Positions 18,390-27,131 of a stretch of 64,000 nt of DNA are shown piece after piece (position 1 is the stretch's first letter; each line of letters starts with the position of its first letter). The notes below the pieces were generated by a model. It was given only the letters and a program-made list of their open reading frames with translations, did not search any database and was not told where the DNA came from. The DNA is from JAQVEM01 sp964556165 (lineage in GTDB: Bacteria > Actinomycetota > Humimicrobiia > Humimicrobiales > Humimicrobiaceae). Both the position numbers and the translations under genes were made by a program. The stretch is taken from positions 39,829-103,828 of the forward strand of contig CAZKVH010000002.1 in the NCBI GenBank assembly GCA_964556165.1, written 5' to 3'.

Positions 18390-20210
18390 TTAATTTCCTT
18401 CGTTTTCCAGTATCTCTATAAAGAGATTTGCTATTGCAGGGTCAAATTGTATGCCGCTGAATCTTTTAATCTCTCTTATTGCCTGCTTTTTTGTCATTTT
18501 CTTTCTATATGGTCTATCGGAAATCATAGCATTATAAGCATTAACAATAGATGATATTCTTGAGATAACTGGAATTTCTTCACCTTTTATGCCCCTGGGA
18601 TATCCTTCCCCGTTGTACCATTCATGATGGGCGAGTATTGGTTCTGCTATAGTTTTTAGTTTCTGGGATGATTCTGCAATGCGATAACCTATTACTGGAA
18701 GCTCTTTTATTATGTTCCACTCATCTTTTGTAAGTCTTCCTCTTTTGGACATTATCTCATCGGCAAGGGCTATTTTACCTATGTTGTGGAGATTTAAGAG
18801 AAGTTTTAACTCTTCAATTTTAATATTGGATAGATTTAATTTTCTTCCGAGGATTATTGCGTATCCCTCATTTTTTTCAGCCTCTCTTTCACCAGTAAGC
18901 CCTCTTTCTTTAAGACTATCTCTCAGAGACTCAATAAGACTTTCGTGGAAGTTCTTACTCTCTGAAATCTTATTTTTATACATCTTGTCTTCAGCTTTTT
19001 TAATAATATCCAGTATATTGCTTTTTGATGTTTTTTTTGTTGAAGCGCCAATGGAAATACTGAGCGGGATATCCTTTGTTGATCTTTTTTTGCAGAGGAT
19101 TTTAATCCTTTTTATTATTTTATTTGTATCAGAAAGAGTAGTTCTGGGAAGAATTGCTATAAATTCATCTCCTCCCCATCTTGCTATTATATCTTCTTCT
19201 CTAAAGGAGTCTTTTAAAATATCAGCTATTCTTTTTAAGAAGGTATCTCCATATGCGTGCCCGTATGCATCATTAATAAATTTTAAACCATTAAGGTCTC
19301 CCATAACTATGGTCAGGGGAAGCTGTCTGGATGTGTCAAGTCTTTTTAGCTCTTCTTCAAAATAAGCTCTGTTGTAAAGATCTGTAAGTACATCGTGAAA
19401 GGAAAGGTACTCTACTTTTTCCTCTGCTTTTCTCCTGTCAGTTATGTCTCTTGTAATGCCAAGTATACCTATTATGTTATCATTCTCGTCATACCAGGGA
19501 ACTTTTGTTGCTGCGACCCATTTCTTTTCTTTGCCTTCGAAAACTTCTTCTTTCTCATATTCTATAAGGGGTTTGCCTGTTTTTATTATATGTTGTTCGC
19601 CATCATATCTTGGTTTTGCATATTCTCTGGAAAAGAAATCGAAATCAGTTTTGCCGATTGCATCTTCAGTAGACTCCAATCCGAATTTATCAGCAAGAGC
19701 TCTGTTTATTAAAACAAATCTGCTTTTTTTATCTTTAAAATAAATTGAATCGGGTATATTGTCCATAAGAGCATTAAAGAAATTTCTCTGTCTGGTAAGA
19801 AGGTAACTGTTTCTGGGATCTTCCATCCCTGTAATATTTCTGGATATGCAAATAGTTCCTATTATGTTCCCTTTATTGTCATACCAGGGTGAAATATCAC
19901 TGGATAAAAGAATCTCCTCACCGGAGCGTAAAACTTTTTCTAATACATTTGAAACTGGTTTACCGTTTCTAATGACATTTTCCTCGTTTTGTTTGTGCAC
20001 AACTGCTTTTTCTTCAGAGAAAATGTCAAAATCTGTCTTTCCGGGAAATTCATAAGGTTTTTTTCCATGAAAATCTGCTTTTGCTTTGTTGACGATAACA
20101 AACATGTTGTTTTTATCTTTGATGTGAAAATGTACCGGAATGCTATCAATTATTGTTCTTAAATCGTGATTGGTTCCAGAATAATCAATAAATTTGTTTT
20201 GCTTATTCAT
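18390..20210 (-). CDS. PAS-PAS-GGDEF protein with degenerate HD-GYP domain
   Basis: A 606-residue soluble signalling protein. Two PAS domains (about 10-130 and 140-265) share DIPxSIYFKDK and WYDxxGNIIGxxxISRDIT patterns. GGDEF domain (about 270-430): intact RWGGDEF and an upstream R-x-x-D (REED) inhibitory site, so cyclic-di-GMP synthesis is expected. The C-terminal region (about 435-600) aligns with HD-GYP and keeps HHEWYNGEGYP, but the HD pair reads LHNIGKI, the final metal Asp region reads VNAYNAM instead of ADAYDAM, and the first His is absent. Phosphodiesterase activity is therefore doubtful; it may only bind ligand. A single gene, convergent with yjbQ. Confidence 0.85.
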   Translation of the reverse strand: MNKQNKFIDYSGTNHDLRTIIDSIPVHFHIKDKNNMFVIVNKAKADFHGKKPYEFPGKTDFDIFSEEKAVVHKQNEENVIRNGKPVSNVLEKVLRSGEEILLSSDISPWYDNKGNIIGTICISRNITGMEDPRNSYLLTRQRNFFNALMDNIPDSIYFKDKKSRFVLINRALADKFGLESTEDAIGKTDFDFFSREYAKPRYDGEQHIIKTGKPLIEYEKEEVFEGKEKKWVAATKVPWYDENDNIIGILGITRDITDRRKAEEKVEYLSFHDVLTDLYNRAYFEEELKRLDTSRQLPLTIVMGDLNGLKFINDAYGHAYGDTFLKRIADILKDSFREEDIIARWGGDEFIAILPRTTLSDTNKIIKRIKILCKKRSTKDIPLSISIGASTKKTSKSNILDIIKKAEDKMYKNKISESKNFHESLIESLRDSLKERGLTGEREAEKNEGYAIILGRKLNLSNIKIEELKLLLNLHNIGKIALADEIMSKRGRLTKDEWNIIKELPVIGYRIAESSQKLKTIAEPILAHHEWYNGEGYPRGIKGEEIPVISRISSIVNAYNAMISDRPYRKKMTKKQAIREIKRFSGIQFDPAIANLFIEILENEGN

Positions 20211-20573
20211 TTTTTGACCTTATGTAGATTTTTTTATATATATATTTATACAATTATATAAAAATAAAAGATAATTTTAAAATCATAATATATATGTGAG
20301 TGAATTTATAGGTTAAACAGGAGTATTTCTTTTATGGTTTATAAAGAGGCTTAAATGGCGGGTAATTTGAAAATATCTTCAATTGTGGTATTTTATTGAT
20401 ATTGATAATAATATAAATGAATTAATAAAAACATTAATTAATGGTTTTAAGAAAGGAAAAATAAAGCAAAAGGATATAATTTAGAGGATAAAAGAAATTT
20501 ATTTTGAGGATATATGTTTCGTAAAAGTTGACAAACATTGTACCTTAAGAAAAGGATTTTCTGAAGTAATATA

Positions 20574-20591
20574 AGGGGCATGAAAAGCCCC
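20574..20591. repeat. GGGGC/GCCCC hairpin inside the larB relic
   Basis: GGGGC, 7-nt ATGAAAA loop, GCCCC. There is no T-run. It falls where the larB frame breaks, so it is more likely decayed coding sequence than a regulator. Confidence 0.3.
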
Positions 20592-20671
20592 GAACAGATT
20601 GAATAAATTACAAAAAGAATATCAAGGCACTATTCAGTAATTTTAATAACCCGGGCTTTGATTGAGACTTA

Positions 20672-20680
20672 TGATATAAT
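20672..20680 (+). promoter_or_regulatory. Extended -10 element before the GspE-like gene
   Basis: TGATATAAT matches the extended -10 (TGnTATAAT), 72 nt upstream of ATG 20752. No good -35 is seen at the right spacing. Confidence 0.4.
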
Positions 20681-20751
20681 AAAAAAAATAAAAAATATAA
20701 TTTTTTATTCATATTATAGTAATAGAAATAAATAAAAATTAGTAAAATATT

Positions 20752-22434
20752 ATGGTAGACATAGATTATAAAAAAGAAAAAATAGGGCAGATATTATTAA
20801 ACAGGAATATTATATCCGCCAGCCAGCTGGAAGAAGCGCTAAATGTCCAGAAAAACACAGGAGAGAAACTTGGAGAGATATTAATTAAGAAGGGATATAT
20901 TTCTGATGAGACCCTTATGGAGCTTGTTTCTTTTCAGAGAGGCTTTGAAGTTGTGGATTTAAACAAGATACAGGACAGGATTGACCCTTCAGTAGCGAAT
21001 TTAGTTTCAAAGGATTTTGCATTCAAGAGGAAAGTTTTTCCATTTGACCTTGTTGATAGTACTCTTCACGTGGCTATGACCGACCCGAGAGATATTAATG
21101 CTATTGATGAGATAAGACTCCTTACCGGATATAATGTAAAGCCTTTTATCAGCACGGGTAAAAATATAGAGAATATTATTAGATTATATACTTCGGAAGA
21201 GTATAGCCTTAAAGAGGTTCAGGAAATTATAAAGGATGAGGATTTTACCATTGGTAAGAAGTTTGAAGAAGAGCTTGCAGAAAAAAACCCTCTGGTAAGA
21301 CTTGCAAATCAGATTATATTGAAAGCGATATCTCTGAGGGCAAGTGACATACACATTGAGCCTCAGGAAAAGAATTGCACAATAAGATTCAGGATAGACG
21401 GTGTTCTTCAGAAGATAAAAGATGTCCCAAAAACTGTCCAGAGGCTTCTTATATCAAGATATAAAATAATGGCCGGAATGGATATTACCGAGAACAGGCT
21501 TCCCCAGGACGGAAGGAGTTCGATTAACTTCAGGAATAGAGCAATTGACCTCAGGTTAGCTTCAATACCAACAGTTTTTGGAGAAAATATTACTGTAAGA
21601 ATACTGGACAGGGATGAGTCTGTTTTTAACCTTAAGAATTCAGGAATGTCTGAAGACGAGTTAGAAAGATTTTTAAAAATGATTAGCATACCCCATGGTT
21701 CGGTTATTATTACCGGGCCGACCGGTTCAGGAAAAACCACAACTCTGTATGCCAGTCTTAATAAGATATCAAATGTAGAGAAAAAAATATTTACTATTGA
21801 AGACCCTGTAGAATTTAGGTTTCCTCAGATAATGCAGGTTCAGGTTAATCCCAAAATAGATATGACTTTTTCACGTGGTTTGAGAGCCCTGCTCAGAAGT
21901 GACCCCGATATTATTCTCATAGGTGAGATAAGGGACCTTGAGACCGCAAGAATAGCTGTAGAAGCAGCTATTACAGGGCACCTGGTCCTTACTACATTAC
22001 ATACAAATGATGCTCCTTCAACTCTAACCAGGCTTATGGAGATGGGTGTGGAGTCTTATATGATATCATCATCTGTAACAGGCATAGTTGCTCAGAGACT
22101 TGTAAGGGTATTATGTGATAATTGTAAGAAAAAAGTTGATGTACCCGAATCATCATTAAGTGAAGAAATAAGGCCTATACTAAAAGGTAAAAAGATTTAT
22201 AAGAGTGTTGGTTGTAAGAGATGCAATTATACTGGATATTCAGGAAGGGTGGGCATTTATTCTCTGCTGGAGGTTTCCAAAAGAATCAGACAGATGATTC
22301 TTGAAAAAAGAGGTTCAGATGAAATAACTGATGCTGCAAGGGAAGAGGGTATGAAAACACTTCTTGAGAGTGGAGCCCAGAAAGTTGCGGAAGGCGTTAC
22401 TTCGCTTGAAGAGCTTTACAGGGTCGTATATTAG
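20752..22434 (+). CDS. GspE/PilB-type secretion or pilus assembly ATPase, orphan
   Basis: A 560-residue hexameric ATPase of the type II secretion/type IV pilus family. The N-terminal GspE-II domain has IGQILLNRNIISASQLEEAL (about residues 10-30) and the second-domain repeat. Walker A is GPTGSGKTTT near residue 322; IGEIRDLETA (Walker B/Asp box) and LTTLHTNDAP follow. The zinc site is CDNC near 456 and CKRCNYTGYSGR near 487. No pilC, pilT or pilin genes are adjacent, so it powers machinery encoded elsewhere. No clear ribosome site precedes the ATG. Confidence 0.88.
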   Translation: MVDIDYKKEKIGQILLNRNIISASQLEEALNVQKNTGEKLGEILIKKGYISDETLMELVSFQRGFEVVDLNKIQDRIDPSVANLVSKDFAFKRKVFPFDLVDSTLHVAMTDPRDINAIDEIRLLTGYNVKPFISTGKNIENIIRLYTSEEYSLKEVQEIIKDEDFTIGKKFEEELAEKNPLVRLANQIILKAISLRASDIHIEPQEKNCTIRFRIDGVLQKIKDVPKTVQRLLISRYKIMAGMDITENRLPQDGRSSINFRNRAIDLRLASIPTVFGENITVRILDRDESVFNLKNSGMSEDELERFLKMISIPHGSVIITGPTGSGKTTTLYASLNKISNVEKKIFTIEDPVEFRFPQIMQVQVNPKIDMTFSRGLRALLRSDPDIILIGEIRDLETARIAVEAAITGHLVLTTLHTNDAPSTLTRLMEMGVESYMISSSVTGIVAQRLVRVLCDNCKKKVDVPESSLSEEIRPILKGKKIYKSVGCKRCNYTGYSGRVGIYSLLEVSKRIRQMILEKRGSDEITDAAREEGMKTLLESGAQKVAEGVTSLEELYRVVY

Positions 22435-22513
22435 ATTTATTGTTAGTTATTAATTTAATTAAAAAATCTTAGCTTAGTCAAAACAAAATAACAGAAAACT
22501 GGATTCTTTCGGA

Positions 22514-25500
22514 ATGAAAAAAGATAATTTTGTTCATTTGCATGTCCACAGCGAATATTCTCTGTTAGATGGTGCTTCAAGAATACCAAAGTTAATAGAA
22601 AAGGCCTGCAGTTTTAATATGCCTGCTGTAGCATTAACAGACCACGGAGTTATGTATGGTATTATTGATTTTTATCTTCAGGCAAAGAAGTCAGGAATAA
22701 AACCAATAATTGGGTGTGAGGTTTACCAGGCACCAAAAAGCAGGTGGCATAAGCATAAGGACAGAGATAAAAAAGAAGGGATTTCATATCACCTTACCCT
22801 CCTTGCTGAAAACAATCGCGGCTACCAAAACCTGATGAGATTGGTGAGCCTGGGATTTCTGGAGGGTTTTTACTATAAACCTCGCGTGGATAAAGAACTC
22901 CTTAGGGAATATGGGGAAGGTATCATTGCTCTTAGCGGATGTATTTCAGGTGAAATACCAAAGAATATTGCTGCAGGAAATATTGAAGCTACAAAAAGAA
23001 TTATGGAGGAATATATTGATATATTCGGGAGGGATAGCTTTTTCTTAGAGTTGCAGGATTCTGGTATACCCGAACAAAAGAATATAAACAGGGCTATAAT
23101 GGAGCTGTCTTCTGAATATAAAATCCCCATGGTTGCTACTAATGACATCCATTATCTGGATAAGAGTGACAGTAAGGCACACGATGTTTTGCTCTGTATA
23201 CAAACTGGCTCTACCATAAATGAGCCGGGGCGCATGAAATTTCCCACAGAAGAATATTACTTTAAAAGCTATGAGGAGATGAAGGAGCTCTTTAGTGGTT
23301 ATCCCGGCGCCATTGAGAACACGCTGGAGATTGCAGACAGATGCAATGTTAATTTAAAGTTTGGCATGAATCTAATACCATCTTTTGATGTTCCTGAGGG
23401 CTATACCCCTGATGTATATTTAAAGGAACTTTGTTACAGTAACGTTGAAAAAAGATATGGCAGCATCTCAGAATCGGTAGATGAGAGAATAAAAAGAGAA
23501 CTTTCAGTTATAAATAAGATGGGTTTTTCAGAATACTTTTTAATAGTGTGGGATTTAGTTAATTTTGCAAAGAATAATAGCATAAGAGTTGGGCCAGGAA
23601 GGGGCTCTGCCGCAGGAAGCATCGTGGCATACCTTCTGGGTATAACAGACATAGAACCTTTAAAATATGACCTTCTTTTTGAAAGATTTTTAAATGAGGA
23701 GAGAGGAAGTATGCCTGATATAGATATAGATTTCTGTTATGAAAAAAGGGATGAAGTTATAAATTATGTAACAAGGAAATATGGTGAAAAAAGAGTCGCT
23801 CAACTAATTACTTTCGGGACGATGGCTGCAAGACAGGCTATTAGAGATGCAGGAAGAGTTATGGAAGTCCCTTATGCAGATGTGGACCGGATAGCTAAAA
23901 TGGTTCCCATGGAGTTAAATGTGACTATAAAAGATTCATTGGAAATGGCTCCGGAGTTAAGGGAGATTTACGATAATAACGAAAAGATAAGGGAAGTAAT
24001 TGATACTGCAATTTCACTTGAGGGTATAACAAGGCAGGATTCGATACATGCTGCAGGAGTAGTGATATCTTCTGAGGAGCTTTGCAAATATACGCCAATC
24101 CAGAAAGAGAATGAGGGTGATATCGTAACACAGTATAAGATGGAAGATATTCAGAAAATAGGGCTGCTAAAAATGGATTTTCTTGGACTCAAAACACTTT
24201 CATTGATAGATAGAGCATTATTCTTAATAAAGAAAACGAAAGGTATAGAGATAGATAGCAATAGTATAAGTCTGGAGGATAAAAAGACTTTTGGCATGTT
24301 AAGTGAAGGAGAATGTCTCGGGGTATTCCAGCTTGAAAGTTCAGGTATGAGGGAACTGATAATAAATTTAAAGCCTTCAAGATTCGAAGATTTAATTGCA
24401 CTTCTGGCTCTTTACAGGCCGGGACCTCTACAGAGCGGGATGGTGAGTGATTTTGTTGAGAGCAGGAATGGAAGAAGGCAGATTAATTACCTGCATCCTT
24501 CTCTGGAAAAAATTCTTAAAAGTACGTATGGAATTATATTGTACCAGGAGCAGGTTATGAGAATAGCCTCAGAGCTCGCCGGTTTCAGTATGTCAGAAGC
24601 AGATGTTTTAAGGGGAGCTATAAGTAAGAAAAAAAGAAACCTTCTGTCAAAACAAAAAAGCAAATTTATTGACGGAGCCAGAGAAAGGGGAGTTGACGGG
24701 AAAGTCTCTGAAAAAATATTCGAGCTGGTAAATCATTTTGCTGAGTATGGATTTAATAAATCCCATAGTACTGCTTATGCTATGATTTCGTACCAGACTG
24801 CCTATCTAAAAGCCAATTATCCTGTGGAGTTTATGGCAGCTCTTCTCAGCATAAGGATGGGTAGTCAGGAAAAAGTAGCACAGTATGTTAATGAGACCAG
24901 AAGAATGGGCATTAGTGTTCTTCCACCTGATATTAATGAAAGTTTTTCTGATTTCACTGTGGTCGGGGATTCAATAAGGTTTGGGCTTTCAGCAATTAAA
25001 AATGTGGGCACTAATGTGGTTGAATCGGTGGAGGAGGAGAGGAAAAAAAATGGAAAATTCAAAGATTTCAATGATTTCTGTGAGAGAGTAGATAATAGTG
25101 TTTTAAATAAAAAGACTATAGAGAGCCTCATAAAAAGCGGAACTTTTGATTCCCTGGGCTTAAGCAGAAAATATCTGCTGGAAAATTACGAGAAAGTTAT
25201 AGAAGAAGTAGTTAAAATCAGGAAAGATAGGAATATTGGTCAGTATTCATTATTTGAAACAAATAGCGCTGGAAGAAAAAGAACCTTAACAGAGGAGTCT
25301 AATTTACTTGAAGAAAAGTATAAAGAATTCTCAAGGAAGGAATTATTGAATTTTGAAAAAGAAATGCTGGGTCTTTATATCTCAGGCCACCCTTTATTTG
25401 AATATGGAAATACATTATCTAAATTAACTCCGGTAGAAGCACTGGGTAATCTGGAAGATAAAACAAACGTTTCTGTTGGAGGTATTATTAACAGGATCAG

Positions 25501-25999
25501 GACTATATATACAAAAAAAGATCAGCAAATGTGTTTTCTGGAGCTTGAAGATTTTAATGATAATATAGAAGTAATCGTATTTCCGTCAGTTCTTGAAAGA
25601 TTCAGGGAAATCATTGCTGAAGACAGAATTGTAAGGATTAAAGGTAAATTAGACAAAAAAGAGGATCAGATAAAAATTATAGCCAATGATTTTGATGAAT
25701 TGGGAAAGGACATAAAAGTTAGCAGGAACCAGGATGAGCTTATCGGCGACAAGAGCGATAAAATAGTTTTTACGGTTAAGGAATGTGAGATGGATGAAAA
25801 TCTGGTAAATGAACTTTATGATATAATAAAAAAGTACCCCGGATATTATGAGGTAGAGTTTAAAATAACCGGTAAGAATGGAAAAGACATTGAGAAAACA
25901 TACAAACTTCCTTCGTCTTACAAAATAAAAATGGATAGCGAACTGGAGAATGACCTCAGGGAAGTTTTTGGAAATAAAATTATGTGGGACAGGTATTAA
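22514..25999 (+). CDS. dnaE: DNA polymerase III alpha subunit
   Basis: Main replicative polymerase, 1161 residues, DnaE type 1 length. PHP domain at the N-terminus (HLHVHSEYSLLDGASRI, LTDHGVMYG); palm domain with GRGSAAGS near residue 362 and the catalytic PDIDIDF near 400; tandem HhH region; C-terminal OB fold (about 980-1050, VSVGGIINRIRTIYTKK). It uses ATG 22514 with weak ribosome-site evidence. It stands alone, 28 nt before the opine dehydrogenase-like gene, which may share its transcript. Confidence 0.96.
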   Translation: MKKDNFVHLHVHSEYSLLDGASRIPKLIEKACSFNMPAVALTDHGVMYGIIDFYLQAKKSGIKPIIGCEVYQAPKSRWHKHKDRDKKEGISYHLTLLAENNRGYQNLMRLVSLGFLEGFYYKPRVDKELLREYGEGIIALSGCISGEIPKNIAAGNIEATKRIMEEYIDIFGRDSFFLELQDSGIPEQKNINRAIMELSSEYKIPMVATNDIHYLDKSDSKAHDVLLCIQTGSTINEPGRMKFPTEEYYFKSYEEMKELFSGYPGAIENTLEIADRCNVNLKFGMNLIPSFDVPEGYTPDVYLKELCYSNVEKRYGSISESVDERIKRELSVINKMGFSEYFLIVWDLVNFAKNNSIRVGPGRGSAAGSIVAYLLGITDIEPLKYDLLFERFLNEERGSMPDIDIDFCYEKRDEVINYVTRKYGEKRVAQLITFGTMAARQAIRDAGRVMEVPYADVDRIAKMVPMELNVTIKDSLEMAPELREIYDNNEKIREVIDTAISLEGITRQDSIHAAGVVISSEELCKYTPIQKENEGDIVTQYKMEDIQKIGLLKMDFLGLKTLSLIDRALFLIKKTKGIEIDSNSISLEDKKTFGMLSEGECLGVFQLESSGMRELIINLKPSRFEDLIALLALYRPGPLQSGMVSDFVESRNGRRQINYLHPSLEKILKSTYGIILYQEQVMRIASELAGFSMSEADVLRGAISKKKRNLLSKQKSKFIDGARERGVDGKVSEKIFELVNHFAEYGFNKSHSTAYAMISYQTAYLKANYPVEFMAALLSIRMGSQEKVAQYVNETRRMGISVLPPDINESFSDFTVVGDSIRFGLSAIKNVGTNVVESVEEERKKNGKFKDFNDFCERVDNSVLNKKTIESLIKSGTFDSLGLSRKYLLENYEKVIEEVVKIRKDRNIGQYSLFETNSAGRKRTLTEESNLLEEKYKEFSRKELLNFEKEMLGLYISGHPLFEYGNTLSKLTPVEALGNLEDKTNVSVGGIINRIRTIYTKKDQQMCFLELEDFNDNIEVIVFPSVLERFREIIAEDRIVRIKGKLDKKEDQIKIIANDFDELGKDIKVSRNQDELIGDKSDKIVFTVKECEMDENLVNELYDIIKKYPGYYEVEFKITGKNGKDIEKTYKLPSSYKIKMDSELENDLREVFGNKIMWDRY

Positions 26000-26027
26000 A
26001 TTGTAAAAGAATGTCAGGGGGTTTAGA

Positions 26028-27122
26028 GTGCATGATTTAAAGTTTGCAGTGCTGGGAGCAGGTCATGGCGGGAAAGCCGTTGCGGCACATCTGGCAATAA
26101 AGGGCTTTACGGTTAATTTATATAACAGGACTTTCTCGAATATACAACCCATAAGAAAAATGAAGGGTATAGAGCTTGAAGGTGAAGTTAATGGTTTTGG
26201 TAAACTTAATATAGTAACAAACCATATAGAAGAAGCAATAAAGGGCGTGGATATAATTATGGTCGTTGTTCCAGCAGATGCCCATTATTATATTGCCAAG
26301 ATTTGCGCTCCTTACCTTACTGAAAAACAAATAGTAGTTTTAAATCCCGGGAGAACCTGTGGAGCACTTGAGTTTTTAAACGTAATCAGGAAAGAAGGGA
26401 ACGACAGAGATGTTATTGTAGCTGAAGCCCAGACTTTTATATACGCAAGCAGAGGAATGGGACCGGCATCAGCTAAAATATTCAGAATAAAACAGGCAAT
26501 ACCGGTAGCTGCTATACCTTCAAAAAAAACTGAATTTGTAATAAAAAAGCTAAATAATGCATTTACGGAATTTATTCCTGCTGCAAGCGCTATTGAGACC
26601 AGTTTTAATAACATGGGTGCAGTATTTCATCCTTCTATTACAATACTTAATTCAAGCAGAATTGAATCTACCATGGGGAATTTTCAATTTTATATAGATG
26701 GGGTAACGCAAACTGTAGCGAGAATTTTAGAAGCAGTTGATAAAGAACGTGTAATTGTTGCAAGAAAACTGAGGTGTGCAAACACTTATACTGCTATAGA
26801 ATGGCTGTCAATGGCATATAATGTGGTGGAGGACAATTTATTTGATGCAATACATAGTAATCCCGGTTATGTAGGGATTATGGCTCCAAGAACTATAAAT
26901 GTAAGATACATAACAGAGGATGTACCGATGAGCCTGGTTCCTATTTCAGAATTTGGCAGAGCCCTGGGAGTAAGGACGGAAGTTATTGATTCGCTTATAA
27001 ATATAGCAGATGTTATATTTAAAAAAGATTTTAGAAAAATTGGAAGGAACCTATCGAGACTGCATCTTGAAGGTTTAAATCTCGAGCAGTTAAGAGGTGC
27101 TTTTATCAAGGGTCAGGTGTAG
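26028..27122 (+). CDS. NAD(P)-dependent octopine/nopaline dehydrogenase family protein
   Basis: A 364-residue protein with an N-terminal Rossmann fold, FAVLGAGHGGKAVAAHL (GxGxxG at residues 9-14), and a C-terminal octopine dehydrogenase-type helical domain (about 185-340). GTG start behind GGGGG. Family members reduce an imine made from an amino acid and a keto acid (opine or N-carboxyalkyl amino acid). The substrate here is unknown. It precedes the B12-binding gene by only 9 nt, so the two are almost certainly one operon and probably one pathway. Confidence 0.8.
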   Translation: MHDLKFAVLGAGHGGKAVAAHLAIKGFTVNLYNRTFSNIQPIRKMKGIELEGEVNGFGKLNIVTNHIEEAIKGVDIIMVVVPADAHYYIAKICAPYLTEKQIVVLNPGRTCGALEFLNVIRKEGNDRDVIVAEAQTFIYASRGMGPASAKIFRIKQAIPVAAIPSKKTEFVIKKLNNAFTEFIPAASAIETSFNNMGAVFHPSITILNSSRIESTMGNFQFYIDGVTQTVARILEAVDKERVIVARKLRCANTYTAIEWLSMAYNVVEDNLFDAIHSNPGYVGIMAPRTINVRYITEDVPMSLVPISEFGRALGVRTEVIDSLINIADVIFKKDFRKIGRNLSRLHLEGLNLEQLRGAFIKGQV

Positions 27123-27131
27123 TTATTAATT

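Larger units (their letters stand above)
20430..20720 (+). pseudogene. larB: Decayed fragment of larB (nickel-pincer cofactor biosynthesis)
   Basis: In the gap before the GspE-like gene, one frame reads KEIYFEDICFVKVDKHCT then LRKGFSEVI (about 20491-20571). This matches the conserved LarB N-terminus, FED-GFAKVD-HR-LRKGFPEVI. The frame then meets TAA and TGA in the segment that should read YGEGK. After a one-base shift it resumes as EQIE-stop-ITKRISRHYSVILITRA (about 20592-20660), matching LarB EQI...VLITRA. The remaining 150 or so residues of LarB are missing. So it is a truncated, frameshifted, multi-stop relic. The comparison is from memory of the family. Confidence 0.55.
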
